The notes below the pieces were generated by a model. It did no database searches, was not told the DNA's origin, and was given only the letters and a program-made list of their open reading frames with translations. Shown here piece by piece: positions 29,604 through 37,622 of a DNA stretch of 64,000 bases (the stretch's first letter is position 1; the number at the start of each line of letters is the position of its first letter). The position numbers and the translations under genes were made by a program. Source of the stretch: Pelodictyon luteolum DSM 273 (GTDB lineage Bacteria; Bacteroidota; Chlorobiia; Chlorobiales; Chlorobiaceae); NCBI RefSeq assembly GCF_000012485.1, contig NC_007512.1, positions 435,001 through 499,000 on the forward strand. The letters are read 5' to 3'.

Positions 29604-31697
29604 GTGTGTGTGCAGAGAGACCGCAAGGGGAAGGGGACGGAGACAGGAATATACCGGCTGGTGAGCCCGTACGAACCTGCAGGCGACCAGCCGAAGGCCA
29701 TTAAGGAACTCACTGAGGGGCTGAAGGCCGGCAGCCCGTTTCAGACGCTGCTCGGTGTGACCGGCTCGGGCAAGACTTTCACGATTTCCAATGTGATCGC
29801 ACAGGCCGGGCGGCCGGTGCTCGTGATGAGCCACAACAAGACGCTTGCCGCGCAGTTGTATGGAGAGCTCCGGCAGTTCTTTCCCGACAACGCGGTCGAG
29901 TATTTCATAAGCTACTACGATTTTTATCAGCCGGAGGCATACCTTCCCTCAATCGACAAGTACATCGCAAAGGACCTGCGAATCAACGACGAAATCGAAC
30001 GCCTCCGGCTGAAGGCCACGAGCGCACTGCTCAGCGGCCGGCGCGACGTGATTGTGGTCAGTTCTGTCAGCTGCATCTACGGCCTCGGCTCGCCGGAGGA
30101 GTGGAAGAGCCAGATCATTGAACTGCGCACCGGCATGCTCAAGGAGCGCAACAGTTTCCTGCAGGAACTCATCGCCCTCCACTACGTTCGCGACGACGTG
30201 GATCCCGGCTCCGGCAAGTTCCGGGTGCGAGGTGACATCATCGACCTCATCCCGGCTTACGACCAGCTGGCACTCCGTGTGGAGTTCTTCGGCGACGAGA
30301 TCGAAAGCCTGCAGACCTTCGACATGTCGAGCGGCGAAGTGCTCGGCAGCGATCCCTATGCGTTCATCTATCCCGCCCGCCAGTTTGTTGCCGGCGAAGA
30401 GCAGCTGCGGCAGGCCATGCTGCGGATTGAAAACGAGCTGGCCGGCCGGCTCAACGAGCTCCGCTCGGCCGAGCGGTTTGTGGAGGCGGGGCGGCTTGAG
30501 GAGCGGACCCGCTACGACCTTGAAATGATGAAGGAGCTCGGCTACTGCTCCGGTATCGAGAACTACTCGCGCCACATCTCAGGACGCAACCCCGGCGAGC
30601 GGCCGCACTGTCTGCTCGACTATTTCCCCGAGGACTATCTGGTGGTAGTCGACGAGTCGCATGTGACCCTGCCGCAGATCCGCGGCATGTACGGCGGCGA
30701 CCGTTCACGAAAGTCCATTCTCGTCGAGCACGGTTTCCGCCTGCCCTCTGCCCTCGACAACCGGCCGCTCCGATTCGATGAGTTCATGGATATGGTGCCC
30801 GAAGTCATCTGCATCAGCGCCACTCCTGGAGATCTCGAGCTTGAGCGCTCGGGCGGGGTGGTCGTCGAACAGGTGGTGCGTCCGACCGGCCTGCTCGATC
30901 CCCCGGTTGAGGTCCGGCCCGTGAAGGGGCAGATCGACAACCTTCTCATGGAAATCCGCCGCCATACCGCCGGCGGCCACAAGGTGCTGGTGATGACCCT
31001 GACGAAGCGGATGAGCGAAGACCTGCACGACTTTCTCCGCAAGGCAGGGGTCCGATCCCGCTACCTCCATTCCGAGATCAAGAGCCTCGAGCGGATGCAG
31101 ATCCTGCGCGAGCTCCGGACGGGGGAGATCGATGTCCTTGTCGGCGTCAACCTCCTGCGCGAAGGGCTCGATCTGCCGGAGGTGTCGCTGGTGGCGATCC
31201 TTGATGCCGACAAGGAGGGGTTTCTGCGCAACACCCGCTCGCTCATGCAGATCGCCGGCCGGGCAGCGAGGAATGTTGAGGGGTTCGTGGTGCTCTATGC
31301 CGATACCATCACGCGCTCGATCAGGGAGGTGCTCGACGAGACGGCCCGCCGGCGCGAGATCCAGCACCGGTACAACGAGGAGCACGGCATCACGCCCCGC
31401 TCCATTACGAAGTCGGTCGAGGAAATCCTCGATACCACGAGCGTCGCCGATGCCGAGGAGCGCTACCGACGCAGGCGGTTCGGCCTGGAACCGCGTCCCG
31501 AACGCCTGCTTTCAGGCGTGCTCGAGTCCATGACCCCCGAAGAGGGCTTTGCGATGGCGGCTGAACTGCGCGCCGAGATGCAGCAGGCTGCGCTTGCCAT
31601 GGAATATGAGAAAGCCGCATACCTGCGCGACGAGATCGCACGCCTCGAAGATCGACTTGGCGGAGCAGCGCGGGTGGACAAGGAGGATCAGGCATGA
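29604..31697 (+). CDS. uvrB: Excinuclease ABC subunit B
   Basis: UvrB is the damage-verifying helicase-like subunit of nucleotide excision repair. The 697-residue product shows Walker A ([10 protein letters not shown]), the beta-hairpin region ([12 protein letters not shown]), the [16 protein letters not shown] motif, helicase motifs V/VI ([22 protein letters not shown]) and the C-terminal UVR motif (about 655-690) that binds UvrC. Starts are GTG at 29604 or GTG at 29610; the latter is better spaced from AGGGAG. The tandem repeats lie about 40 bases upstream. Confidence 0.98.
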   Translation: MCVQRDRKGKGTETGIYRLVSPYEPAGDQPKAIKELTEGLKAGSPFQTLLGVTGSGKTFTISNVIAQAGRPVLVMSHNKTLAAQLYGELRQFFPDNAVEYFISYYDFYQPEAYLPSIDKYIAKDLRINDEIERLRLKATSALLSGRRDVIVVSSVSCIYGLGSPEEWKSQIIELRTGMLKERNSFLQELIALHYVRDDVDPGSGKFRVRGDIIDLIPAYDQLALRVEFFGDEIESLQTFDMSSGEVLGSDPYAFIYPARQFVAGEEQLRQAMLRIENELAGRLNELRSAERFVEAGRLEERTRYDLEMMKELGYCSGIENYSRHISGRNPGERPHCLLDYFPEDYLVVVDESHVTLPQIRGMYGGDRSRKSILVEHGFRLPSALDNRPLRFDEFMDMVPEVICISATPGDLELERSGGVVVEQVVRPTGLLDPPVEVRPVKGQIDNLLMEIRRHTAGGHKVLVMTLTKRMSEDLHDFLRKAGVRSRYLHSEIKSLERMQILRELRTGEIDVLVGVNLLREGLDLPEVSLVAILDADKEGFLRNTRSLMQIAGRAARNVEGFVVLYADTITRSIREVLDETARRREIQHRYNEEHGITPRSITKSVEEILDTTSVADAEERYRRRRFGLEPRPERLLSGVLESMTPEEGFAMAAELRAEMQQAALAMEYEKAAYLRDEIARLEDRLGGAARVDKEDQA

Positions 31698-31727
31698 GGG
31701 GGGAGCTGTTTTTCTTTGTGCATTGTT

Positions 31728-31755
31728 TTGTTATGGTGAAATAAAGTTTTATAGA
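31728..31755 (+). promoter_or_regulatory. Putative promoter of the rel gene
   Basis: TTGTTA (31728-31733), a 16-base spacer and TATAGA (31750-31755) fit a sigma-70-like promoter. Transcription would start about 70 bases before the ATG at 31832. Confidence 0.45.
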
Positions 31756-31831
31756 GAATAGACGGGAGTCCCCGAAGCGGTGCCCCCGTACTAACCTCTA
31801 CCACGTATTTTCAAGGGGAGCAGAATCGGCT

Positions 31832-34033
31832 ATGTTGGCCCAGATAGAAAAGGAGCACTACCAGAAACTCCATGAGATCCTGCGTCTTGCACGCCAGAAC
31901 CTCAAACAGGTCGATGAATCTCTTATCCAGCGCGCATTCTTCATGTGCTACCGGGCGCATGAGGGTGAAAAACGTGCATCGGGGGAGCCCTATTTCTACC
32001 ATCCGGTGGAAGTTGCCACCATTCTGCTCAACGAGCTGCCGCTCGATGGCGTGTCGGTCGCTGCCGCGCTTCTGCACGATGTGATCGAGGATAGTGGCTA
32101 TACCTATGAGGATATCTCCGCCGAACTCGGCCCGGAGGTCGCCGACATTGTCGAGGGCCTGACGAAGATATCGGGGATAATGATCAACCGCGAGACCACG
32201 CAGGCTGAAGGATTCCGGAAGATGCTGCTCTCGATGGTGAAGGACATTCGGGTGATTCTCATCAAGTTCTGCGACCGGTTGCACAACATGCGTACCCTTG
32301 AGTCGCTCCCGGAGCATCGCCGTCTGAAGATTGCCCTTGAGACCCGCGACATTTACGCCCCGCTCGCACACCGGTTCGGTCTCGGAAAGATGAAGGTGGA
32401 GTTCGAGAATCTCGCACTGAAGTACATCGACCCCGAGATGTTCGATTTCCTGCAGCAGAAAGTCCGCCTGACGAGGGGAGAGCGGGTCGCGTACCTCAAC
32501 AAGATGATCGACCCCATCAAGGATGACCTTGAAAAGCAGGGGTTCGCGGTCGAGGTGCAGGGACGGGCGAAGCACCTGTTTTCGATCTACAACAAGATGC
32601 GCAACAAGAACAAGAACTACGAGGACATCCATGACCTTTACGGCATCCGGGTGATCATCGACACGGAGCGCATTGCCGACTGTTTTGCCGTCTACGGCTT
32701 CATCACCCAGAAGTACCCGCCCGTCCCGCAGCATTTCAAGGACTATATATCCATCCCGAAGCACAACGGATACCAGTCGCTCCATTCAGCCATCATTGGC
32801 CCGAAGGGCAACATGGTGGAGTTGCAGATCCGTACCCGGCGCATGCATGAGTTCGCCGAGCTCGGCGTTGCGGCCCACTGGCGCTACAAGGAGAAGATCA
32901 GCAAGGACGATGCCAGCATCGACTCATTCCTTCGCTGGGCACGGGAACTCATCAAGGACGCCGATTCGGCAGCCGCCTTCATGGAGGGGTTCAAGCTCAA
33001 TCTCTACCATGAGGAGATCTATGTCTTCACGCCGAAGGGCGATATGAAGACCATGCCGGCAGGGGCTACCCCGATTGACTTCGCATACTCCATCCATACC
33101 GAAATCGGTAACAGCTGCATCGGCGCAAAGGTCAACGGCCGCATCGTCAGGCTGAACGCCGAACTCAAGTCGGGCGACCGTGTCGAAATCATCACATCAA
33201 AGAACCAGCAGCCCAGAGCAGACTGGCTGAAGCTGGTGGTGACCCACCGGGCGAAACTGAAGATCCGTTCCGCCATCAACGAGGAGCGCCGTCTGCAGAT
33301 CGAAAAGGGTCGCGGCATGTGGGAGAAAATGCTTTCCGGAACGAAGAAGCTCCTTTCGGACAATGATATCGTCCGCTACGCCCGACGCTACGGGGTGAAG
33401 ACCCCTGCGGACTTCTTCAGCGCCCTGGCCAGCCAGCAGATCAATGGCGAGGAGGTCATCAAGCGCGTCAACAGCGAACAGCGGGAGCCGGAAGCACTGG
33501 AGATCAGGGAGGATCCGAATCAGTTTGCAGAGTACCTCCGCACGGCCCGCCAGGGCGAGGATGACCGGAAGGAACACTCGAAAAAGAAGGATGATGTAAC
33601 AATCGCCGGGATGAATAACATTGCCTACGCTTACGCGAAATGCTGCCAGCCTGTGCCGGGCGACGATGTCATCGGGTTCGTGACGGCTGAAGGCGTGGTG
33701 AAGATCCACCGGAAGAACTGCGTCAACGTGAGCAACGAGAACCTGCAGAAAAGCGAGCGTGTGGTATCGGTGTCGTGGAACCGGAAGGTCGAGACCGACT
33801 TCCTCGCCGGCATCCGCATCGTCGGCGAAGACCGCATCGGCATCACCAACCAGCTCACCCTCGTCATGTCGAAGTTCGATACCAACATCCGCAGCATTTC
33901 GCTCCATGCCCGCGACGGGATGTTCGTCGGCACCGTCATGGTCTACGTTCGCAACACCGAAAAGCTGAGCGCTCTTATGGACAAGCTGAAAAAGGTTGCC
34001 GGCGTGTTCACCGTGGAGCGGCTCATCAGTTGA
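31832..34033 (+). CDS. Bifunctional (p)ppGpp synthetase/hydrolase
   Basis: This 733-residue long-form Rel/SpoT protein controls the stringent response. Domains in order: the HD hydrolase domain with the HPVEVA His and ALLHDVIED motif intact (about 35-190); the synthetase domain with DLYGIRVII and HNGYQSLHS (about 240-370); TGS (about 395-455, YVFTPKGDMKTMPAGATPIDFAY); a Cys-containing conserved region (AYAKCCQPVPGD); and a C-terminal ACT domain (about 660-733). Because both catalytic centres look intact, it should both make and break (p)ppGpp. GGGGAG precedes the start. It is likely the only long RSH in the genome, but that cannot be seen here, so no rel/spoT symbol is assigned. Confidence 0.96.
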   Translation: MLAQIEKEHYQKLHEILRLARQNLKQVDESLIQRAFFMCYRAHEGEKRASGEPYFYHPVEVATILLNELPLDGVSVAAALLHDVIEDSGYTYEDISAELGPEVADIVEGLTKISGIMINRETTQAEGFRKMLLSMVKDIRVILIKFCDRLHNMRTLESLPEHRRLKIALETRDIYAPLAHRFGLGKMKVEFENLALKYIDPEMFDFLQQKVRLTRGERVAYLNKMIDPIKDDLEKQGFAVEVQGRAKHLFSIYNKMRNKNKNYEDIHDLYGIRVIIDTERIADCFAVYGFITQKYPPVPQHFKDYISIPKHNGYQSLHSAIIGPKGNMVELQIRTRRMHEFAELGVAAHWRYKEKISKDDASIDSFLRWARELIKDADSAAAFMEGFKLNLYHEEIYVFTPKGDMKTMPAGATPIDFAYSIHTEIGNSCIGAKVNGRIVRLNAELKSGDRVEIITSKNQQPRADWLKLVVTHRAKLKIRSAINEERRLQIEKGRGMWEKMLSGTKKLLSDNDIVRYARRYGVKTPADFFSALASQQINGEEVIKRVNSEQREPEALEIREDPNQFAEYLRTARQGEDDRKEHSKKKDDVTIAGMNNIAYAYAKCCQPVPGDDVIGFVTAEGVVKIHRKNCVNVSNENLQKSERVVSVSWNRKVETDFLAGIRIVGEDRIGITNQLTLVMSKFDTNIRSISLHARDGMFVGTVMVYVRNTEKLSALMDKLKKVAGVFTVERLIS

Positions 34034-34102
34034 TCGGAACACTTTTTCTGAATTGTTTGTATGTTTACCATTGAACCCCTTGAACAACCAACACCATACC
34101 CC

Positions 34103-34714
34103 ATGAGCACTACCGCCAGCAAACCGATTACCATCCGTGTCCTGAAGATATTTACGCTCCTTTTGTTTTTCAGCTCCCTTTCGGGATGCGGCTACAACAG
34201 CATCCAGCAGAACGACGAAGCCGTGAACCGCGCCTGGGGTGATCTCGAGTCGCAGCTGCAGCGTCGCGGCGACCTCGTGCCGAACCTTGTCGCTACGGTG
34301 AAGGGTGCGGCGGATTTCGAAAAGGAGACCCTGACGGCAGTTGTCGAGGCCCGCGCAAAAGCATCGTCGGTGACGATGACGCCCGGGATGCTCAGCGACC
34401 CTCAGGCCATGCAGCGTTTCCAGAGTGCACAGGGAGCACTTTCCTCGAGCCTCTCCCGTCTCCTCGTGACGGTTGAGCGATACCCCGAAATCAAGGCCAA
34501 CCAGAACTTCCGCGACCTGCAGAACCAGCTCGAAGGCACGGAGAACCGCATTGCCGTCGCCCGCCAGCGTTACAACGGCGCGGTCGAAACCCTCAATTTC
34601 TCGATCCGCCAGTTCCCGAACTCCATGACCAACTCGCTGCTTCTGAAACTCAAGCCGAGAGAGTATTTCAAGGCCGATGAAACTTCGAAGGCCCTGCCGG
34701 AGGTGAAATTCTGA
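34103..34714 (+). CDS. LemA family lipoprotein
   Basis: This is a LemA-domain protein of 203 residues from the ATG at 34103 (an ATG at 34061 would add 14 residues). A signal peptide ends in the lipobox LSGC, so the mature protein is probably a membrane-anchored lipoprotein. The LemA core follows: [21 protein letters not shown] is split here as the region near residues 40-60, then [14 protein letters not shown] near 165. LemA proteins are long helical hairpins of unclear role. As here, they are often encoded beside TPM-domain proteins, suggesting a shared envelope function. Confidence 0.88.
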   Translation: MSTTASKPITIRVLKIFTLLLFFSSLSGCGYNSIQQNDEAVNRAWGDLESQLQRRGDLVPNLVATVKGAADFEKETLTAVVEARAKASSVTMTPGMLSDPQAMQRFQSAQGALSSSLSRLLVTVERYPEIKANQNFRDLQNQLEGTENRIAVARQRYNGAVETLNFSIRQFPNSMTNSLLLKLKPREYFKADETSKALPEVKF

Positions 34715-34716
34715 GG

Positions 34717-35496
34717 ATGGTTTGCACCTTCTTCAGAGAGAGAGTGCACGACGCCGGGGCCCTGCCTGTAAGGGCCCTCGGCGTGTTTGTGCTGCTGGCT
34801 GCGCTCCTTGCGGCCCAGCCCTCGGCCCTCTTCGCCCTCGATGTGCCCGCGCTTTCCGGCAGGGTGAACGACTACGGAGGCATGATCTCTCCTGCTGCCC
34901 GGGCCTCAATAGATCGCGCCCTTTCGAACCTTGAAAGGGAGGAGTCGACGCAGGTTGTTGTGCTGACGGTTCCATCGCTCGAGGGCGACGCAATCGAGGA
35001 TTTCTCCATGCGTGTAGCCGAGGCCTGGAAAATAGGCCGGAAAGGCAAGGACAACGGAGCGCTGCTCATCGCTTCGCGCGATGACCGGAAGCTCCGCATC
35101 GAGGTCGGCTACGGCCTTGAAGGGAGTTTGACCGACCTTACGGCCGGGCGCATCGTCCAGAATGAAATGGTGCCGCTGTTCCGTGCAGGCAGGGTCGATG
35201 AAGGGTTCCAGCAGGGAGTCATATCCATCATCGCAGCCGTACACGGGGAGTACCGGGCCGAGCCCGGGGAAAAGAAGAAAGGCGGCAGGGTGTCGCTGCC
35301 GATGCTTATGCTGCTGCTCTTTTTCATTTACTTCAGCGGGTTTTTCAACCGTCGTAGCGGTACTGGAGGAGGTCCCTTCATCTCCGGTGGCCACGGAGGA
35401 GGCTTTTATGGCGGAGGCGGAGGCTTTGGTGGCGGAGGCGGCTTTGGGGGAGGCGGCGGCGGATTCGGGGGCGGTGGCGCTTCGGGGAACTGGTGA
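34717..35496 (+). CDS. TPM-domain (YgcG family) membrane protein with Gly-rich tail
   Basis: This 259-residue protein has an N-terminal signal peptide (cleavage near the ALFA region) and a TPM domain (PF04536, about 45-170) with the motifs VNDYGGMIS, QVVVLTVPSLEG, GKDNGALLIASRDDRKLRIEVGYGLEG and the phosphatase-fold-like Asp cluster. A single membrane segment follows (about 197-212). The C-terminus is almost pure Gly/Phe repeats, a common but unexplained ending in this family. It starts two bases after lemA, so the pair is translationally linked. Role is unknown, though TPM proteins have been linked to membrane-protein turnover or repair. Confidence 0.88.
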   Translation: MVCTFFRERVHDAGALPVRALGVFVLLAALLAAQPSALFALDVPALSGRVNDYGGMISPAARASIDRALSNLEREESTQVVVLTVPSLEGDAIEDFSMRVAEAWKIGRKGKDNGALLIASRDDRKLRIEVGYGLEGSLTDLTAGRIVQNEMVPLFRAGRVDEGFQQGVISIIAAVHGEYRAEPGEKKKGGRVSLPMLMLLLFFIYFSGFFNRRSGTGGGPFISGGHGGGFYGGGGGFGGGGGFGGGGGGFGGGGASGNW

Positions 35497-35531
35497 GGGC
35501 GAACGGTCCTACAACAATGCAGGAGGAGAAA

Positions 35532-36167
35532 ATGGAACATAGTCCGGTTCGCAAGCTGCTTACTGAAGCCGGGCAGCGTCAGGTAGAGGCGCGGATAAAG
35601 GCGGCCGAGGCCGGCACTTCAGGGGAGATCGTCGTGATGGTGGTCGAGGAGAGTTCCCGCTATCGCCACGCTTCGGTGGTCGGGGCCTTGTTTTCTTCAA
35701 TGATCGTCGCTGTGGCGGTGGGGCATTTTCAGGGCGGAGACGGCATGTGGCATTTTCTCGGTGTCTTCGTTCCGCTTTTCATCGTTTTCCATGAACTGCT
35801 GGTGCGTTTTGCGCCCCTGCGCCGGTTGTTTGCCCGCAAAGGGGATATGGCGGATGCCGTCGGGAAAGCCTCCCTTGCCGCGTTTTATGCGAAGGGGATC
35901 AACGGCACCGAGGCGGCGACGGGCGTACTCATCTATATCTCGCTTTTCGAGCATATGGTCAGGGTTGTGGCCGACAAAGGCATCAACGAGAAAGTGGACC
36001 CTGATGCATGGCCGGAGCTTGTCGGCGGCATCGTCCAGGGCATCCGTAGCGGAGAGGCTGCTGCTGCCCTTTCCGAGGCCATCGACCGTTGCGGCGAGCT
36101 TCTTTCCCGGCATTTTCCGATCCGGGAGGGCGACAGGAATGAGCTCAGTAACCAAATCCGTTACTGA
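35532..36167 (+). CDS. Second TPM-domain membrane protein
   Basis: The product (211 residues) starts at the ATG at 35532, preceded by GGAGGAG; earlier in-frame starts (GTG 35493, ATG 35517) are less well placed. A short TPM-like N-terminal half (VEARIKAAEAGTSGEIVVMVVE) is followed by two membrane segments (about 48-65 and 75-95). The remaining TPM half (KGINGTEAATGVLIYISLFEHMVRVVADKGI) lies after the membrane hairpin. This split arrangement is known for Bacteroidetes/Chlorobi TPM proteins. It completes a lemA-TPM-TPM gene cluster. Confidence 0.82.
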   Translation: MEHSPVRKLLTEAGQRQVEARIKAAEAGTSGEIVVMVVEESSRYRHASVVGALFSSMIVAVAVGHFQGGDGMWHFLGVFVPLFIVFHELLVRFAPLRRLFARKGDMADAVGKASLAAFYAKGINGTEAATGVLIYISLFEHMVRVVADKGINEKVDPDAWPELVGGIVQGIRSGEAAAALSEAIDRCGELLSRHFPIREGDRNELSNQIRY

Positions 36168-36177
36168 GGCCTGTTTG

Positions 36178-36351
36178 ATGAAAAAGATCTGCCGGCTCGA
36201 GGAAAAGGATGCGCTGCGCCATGCCGGGCGCGTGGCCGAGGAGGGCGGGGCGCGCCATATATGCCGCAGGTGTGCCCGTGTAGCCAGAAAGAAAGATGCG
36301 CTCTGCAAGCCGCAGAAGATCAAGCGCGACAAGCAGAAAGGCCGCCACTGA
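36178..36351 (+). CDS. Small Cys-motif protein (possible zinc-binding)
   Basis: The 57-residue product starts ten bases after the second TPM gene. It carries Cys5, a CRRC pair and a later Cys within the pattern H-I-C-R-R-C-A-R-V-A ... L-C-K-P, ending in a Lys/Arg-rich tail. From memory, very short proteins with C-x-x-C-x-R-V-A ... L-C-x-P occur in Chlorobi and deltaproteobacteria, usually annotated hypothetical. The Cys arrangement suggests a zinc knuckle, and the basic tail suggests nucleic-acid contact; both are inference. A longer frame through this region is mostly a shadow of the TPM gene. Confidence 0.6.
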   Translation: MKKICRLEEKDALRHAGRVAEEGGARHICRRCARVARKKDALCKPQKIKRDKQKGRH

Positions 36352-36486
36352 AAAGTGCGCCGACCTCTTCAGCAAGCGTCGTGGATTCGTATATTGAAGA
36401 ACAGGAGACCTGCGGAAGGGCCACCTTCGCCCGCCCGCAGCCTGAAGAGTCCAGTTCCGTAAGGCCAACACCAGAAGAGTGAGTAC

Positions 36487-37584
36487 ATGAAAAAAACAGC
36501 ATTGTATCCCTGGCACGAGAAGGCCGGGGCGAGGATCATCGATTTCGGCGGCTGGCTCATGCCGGTTCAGTATTCAGGCATCATTGCCGAACATCGGGCT
36601 GTCCGCAGTGCAGCGGGCCTTTTCGATGTCTCGCACATGGGGAATTTCTATGTGAAGGGGCCCCGTGCGGAGGAGTTCCTCCAGCATATGACCACCAATG
36701 ATCTCAGCCGCGCTAAAAACGGTCAGGCGCAGTACAACGTGATGCTCTACCCCAATGGCGGTATCGTTGACGATCTCATCATCTACCGCATCGACGCCCA
36801 AACCTTTTTCATCATCGTCAACGCAGGCAACTGCGAAAAAGATTACCAGTGGCTCCAGGAGCATGCGGCAGAATATGATGGTGTCGTGCTTGAAGACCAT
36901 TCCTCCGCGATGTCGCTGATCGCCCTCCAGGGTCCGAAGGCCTTCGATATCCTGAAAAAGGTGCTGCCTTCCCTCGATGCCCCGTCACTCGGCTCGTTCC
37001 ACTTCTGCACGCTGGAGTACAGCGGTGCGGAACTGATGGTGGCAAGAACCGGGTACACAGGCGAGATCGGTGTGGAGATCTGCATGCCGAATGAGATGGC
37101 GCTCCCGCTCTGGGAGGACCTGCTCGAGGCCGGCCGGCCCGAGGGGATCCTGCCGATCGGTCTCGGCGCCCGCGACACCCTCCGCCTTGAAATGGGATAC
37201 TCGCTCTACGGTCACGAAATCGACCAGGATACCAATCCGCTTGAAGCCCGCCTGAAATGGGTGGTGAAATTGGACAAAGGGCACTTTATCGGCCGGGAGG
37301 CCTGTCTTCAGGTGGAACTGAATCCGAAACGTTCGGTTGCAGGATTTGTGCTTGAGGGGCGCGCACTTCCGCGCCAGGGCTGCAAGCTCTTCAACAGCGA
37401 TCATCAGGAGATCGGACGGGTGTGCAGCGGCACCCTCTCGCCGACCCTTCAGGAGCCGGTGGGCACCTGCAGCCTCCTTCGCGAGTACCAGAAGCCGGGC
37501 ACGAGGGTTTTCGTCGAGATCCGCGGTACCATGCAGCCGGGTACTATACGGCCCCTGCCGTTCGTGAAAACCTCCCTCTCCTAA
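36487..37584 (+). CDS. gcvT: Glycine cleavage system T protein (aminomethyltransferase)
   Basis: GcvT (365 residues) transfers the methylene group from the aminomethyl-lipoyl H protein to tetrahydrofolate, releasing ammonia. Typical segments are the N-terminal LYPWHEKAGARIIDFGGW, FDVSHMGNF, TNDLSRAKNGQAQYNVML, the folate-region residues around ARTGYTGEIGVEI, and GLGARDTLRLEMGYSLYGHEI. Length is normal. No other glycine-cleavage genes are adjacent, so the system is dispersed in this genome. A TATATTG word lies at 36390-36396, about 90 bases upstream, and could be its -10 element. Confidence 0.97.
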   Translation: MKKTALYPWHEKAGARIIDFGGWLMPVQYSGIIAEHRAVRSAAGLFDVSHMGNFYVKGPRAEEFLQHMTTNDLSRAKNGQAQYNVMLYPNGGIVDDLIIYRIDAQTFFIIVNAGNCEKDYQWLQEHAAEYDGVVLEDHSSAMSLIALQGPKAFDILKKVLPSLDAPSLGSFHFCTLEYSGAELMVARTGYTGEIGVEICMPNEMALPLWEDLLEAGRPEGILPIGLGARDTLRLEMGYSLYGHEIDQDTNPLEARLKWVVKLDKGHFIGREACLQVELNPKRSVAGFVLEGRALPRQGCKLFNSDHQEIGRVCSGTLSPTLQEPVGTCSLLREYQKPGTRVFVEIRGTMQPGTIRPLPFVKTSLS

Positions 37585-37622
37585 GGGGGAGGGTTAAACC
37601 AGTCAACCACAGAAACTCAAGG

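Noticed and set aside
35761-36177. Upstream part of a 196-residue frame ending at 36351
   Set aside because: It overlaps the second TPM gene in another frame and is Ser/Arg-rich shadow sequence; only the last 57 codons (from 36178) look like a real protein.
37569-37592. Terminator between gcvT and ftsK
   Set aside because: CCTCCCTCTCC and GGGGGAGGG can pair imperfectly, but the gcvT stop codon is inside the loop region and no T-tract follows.
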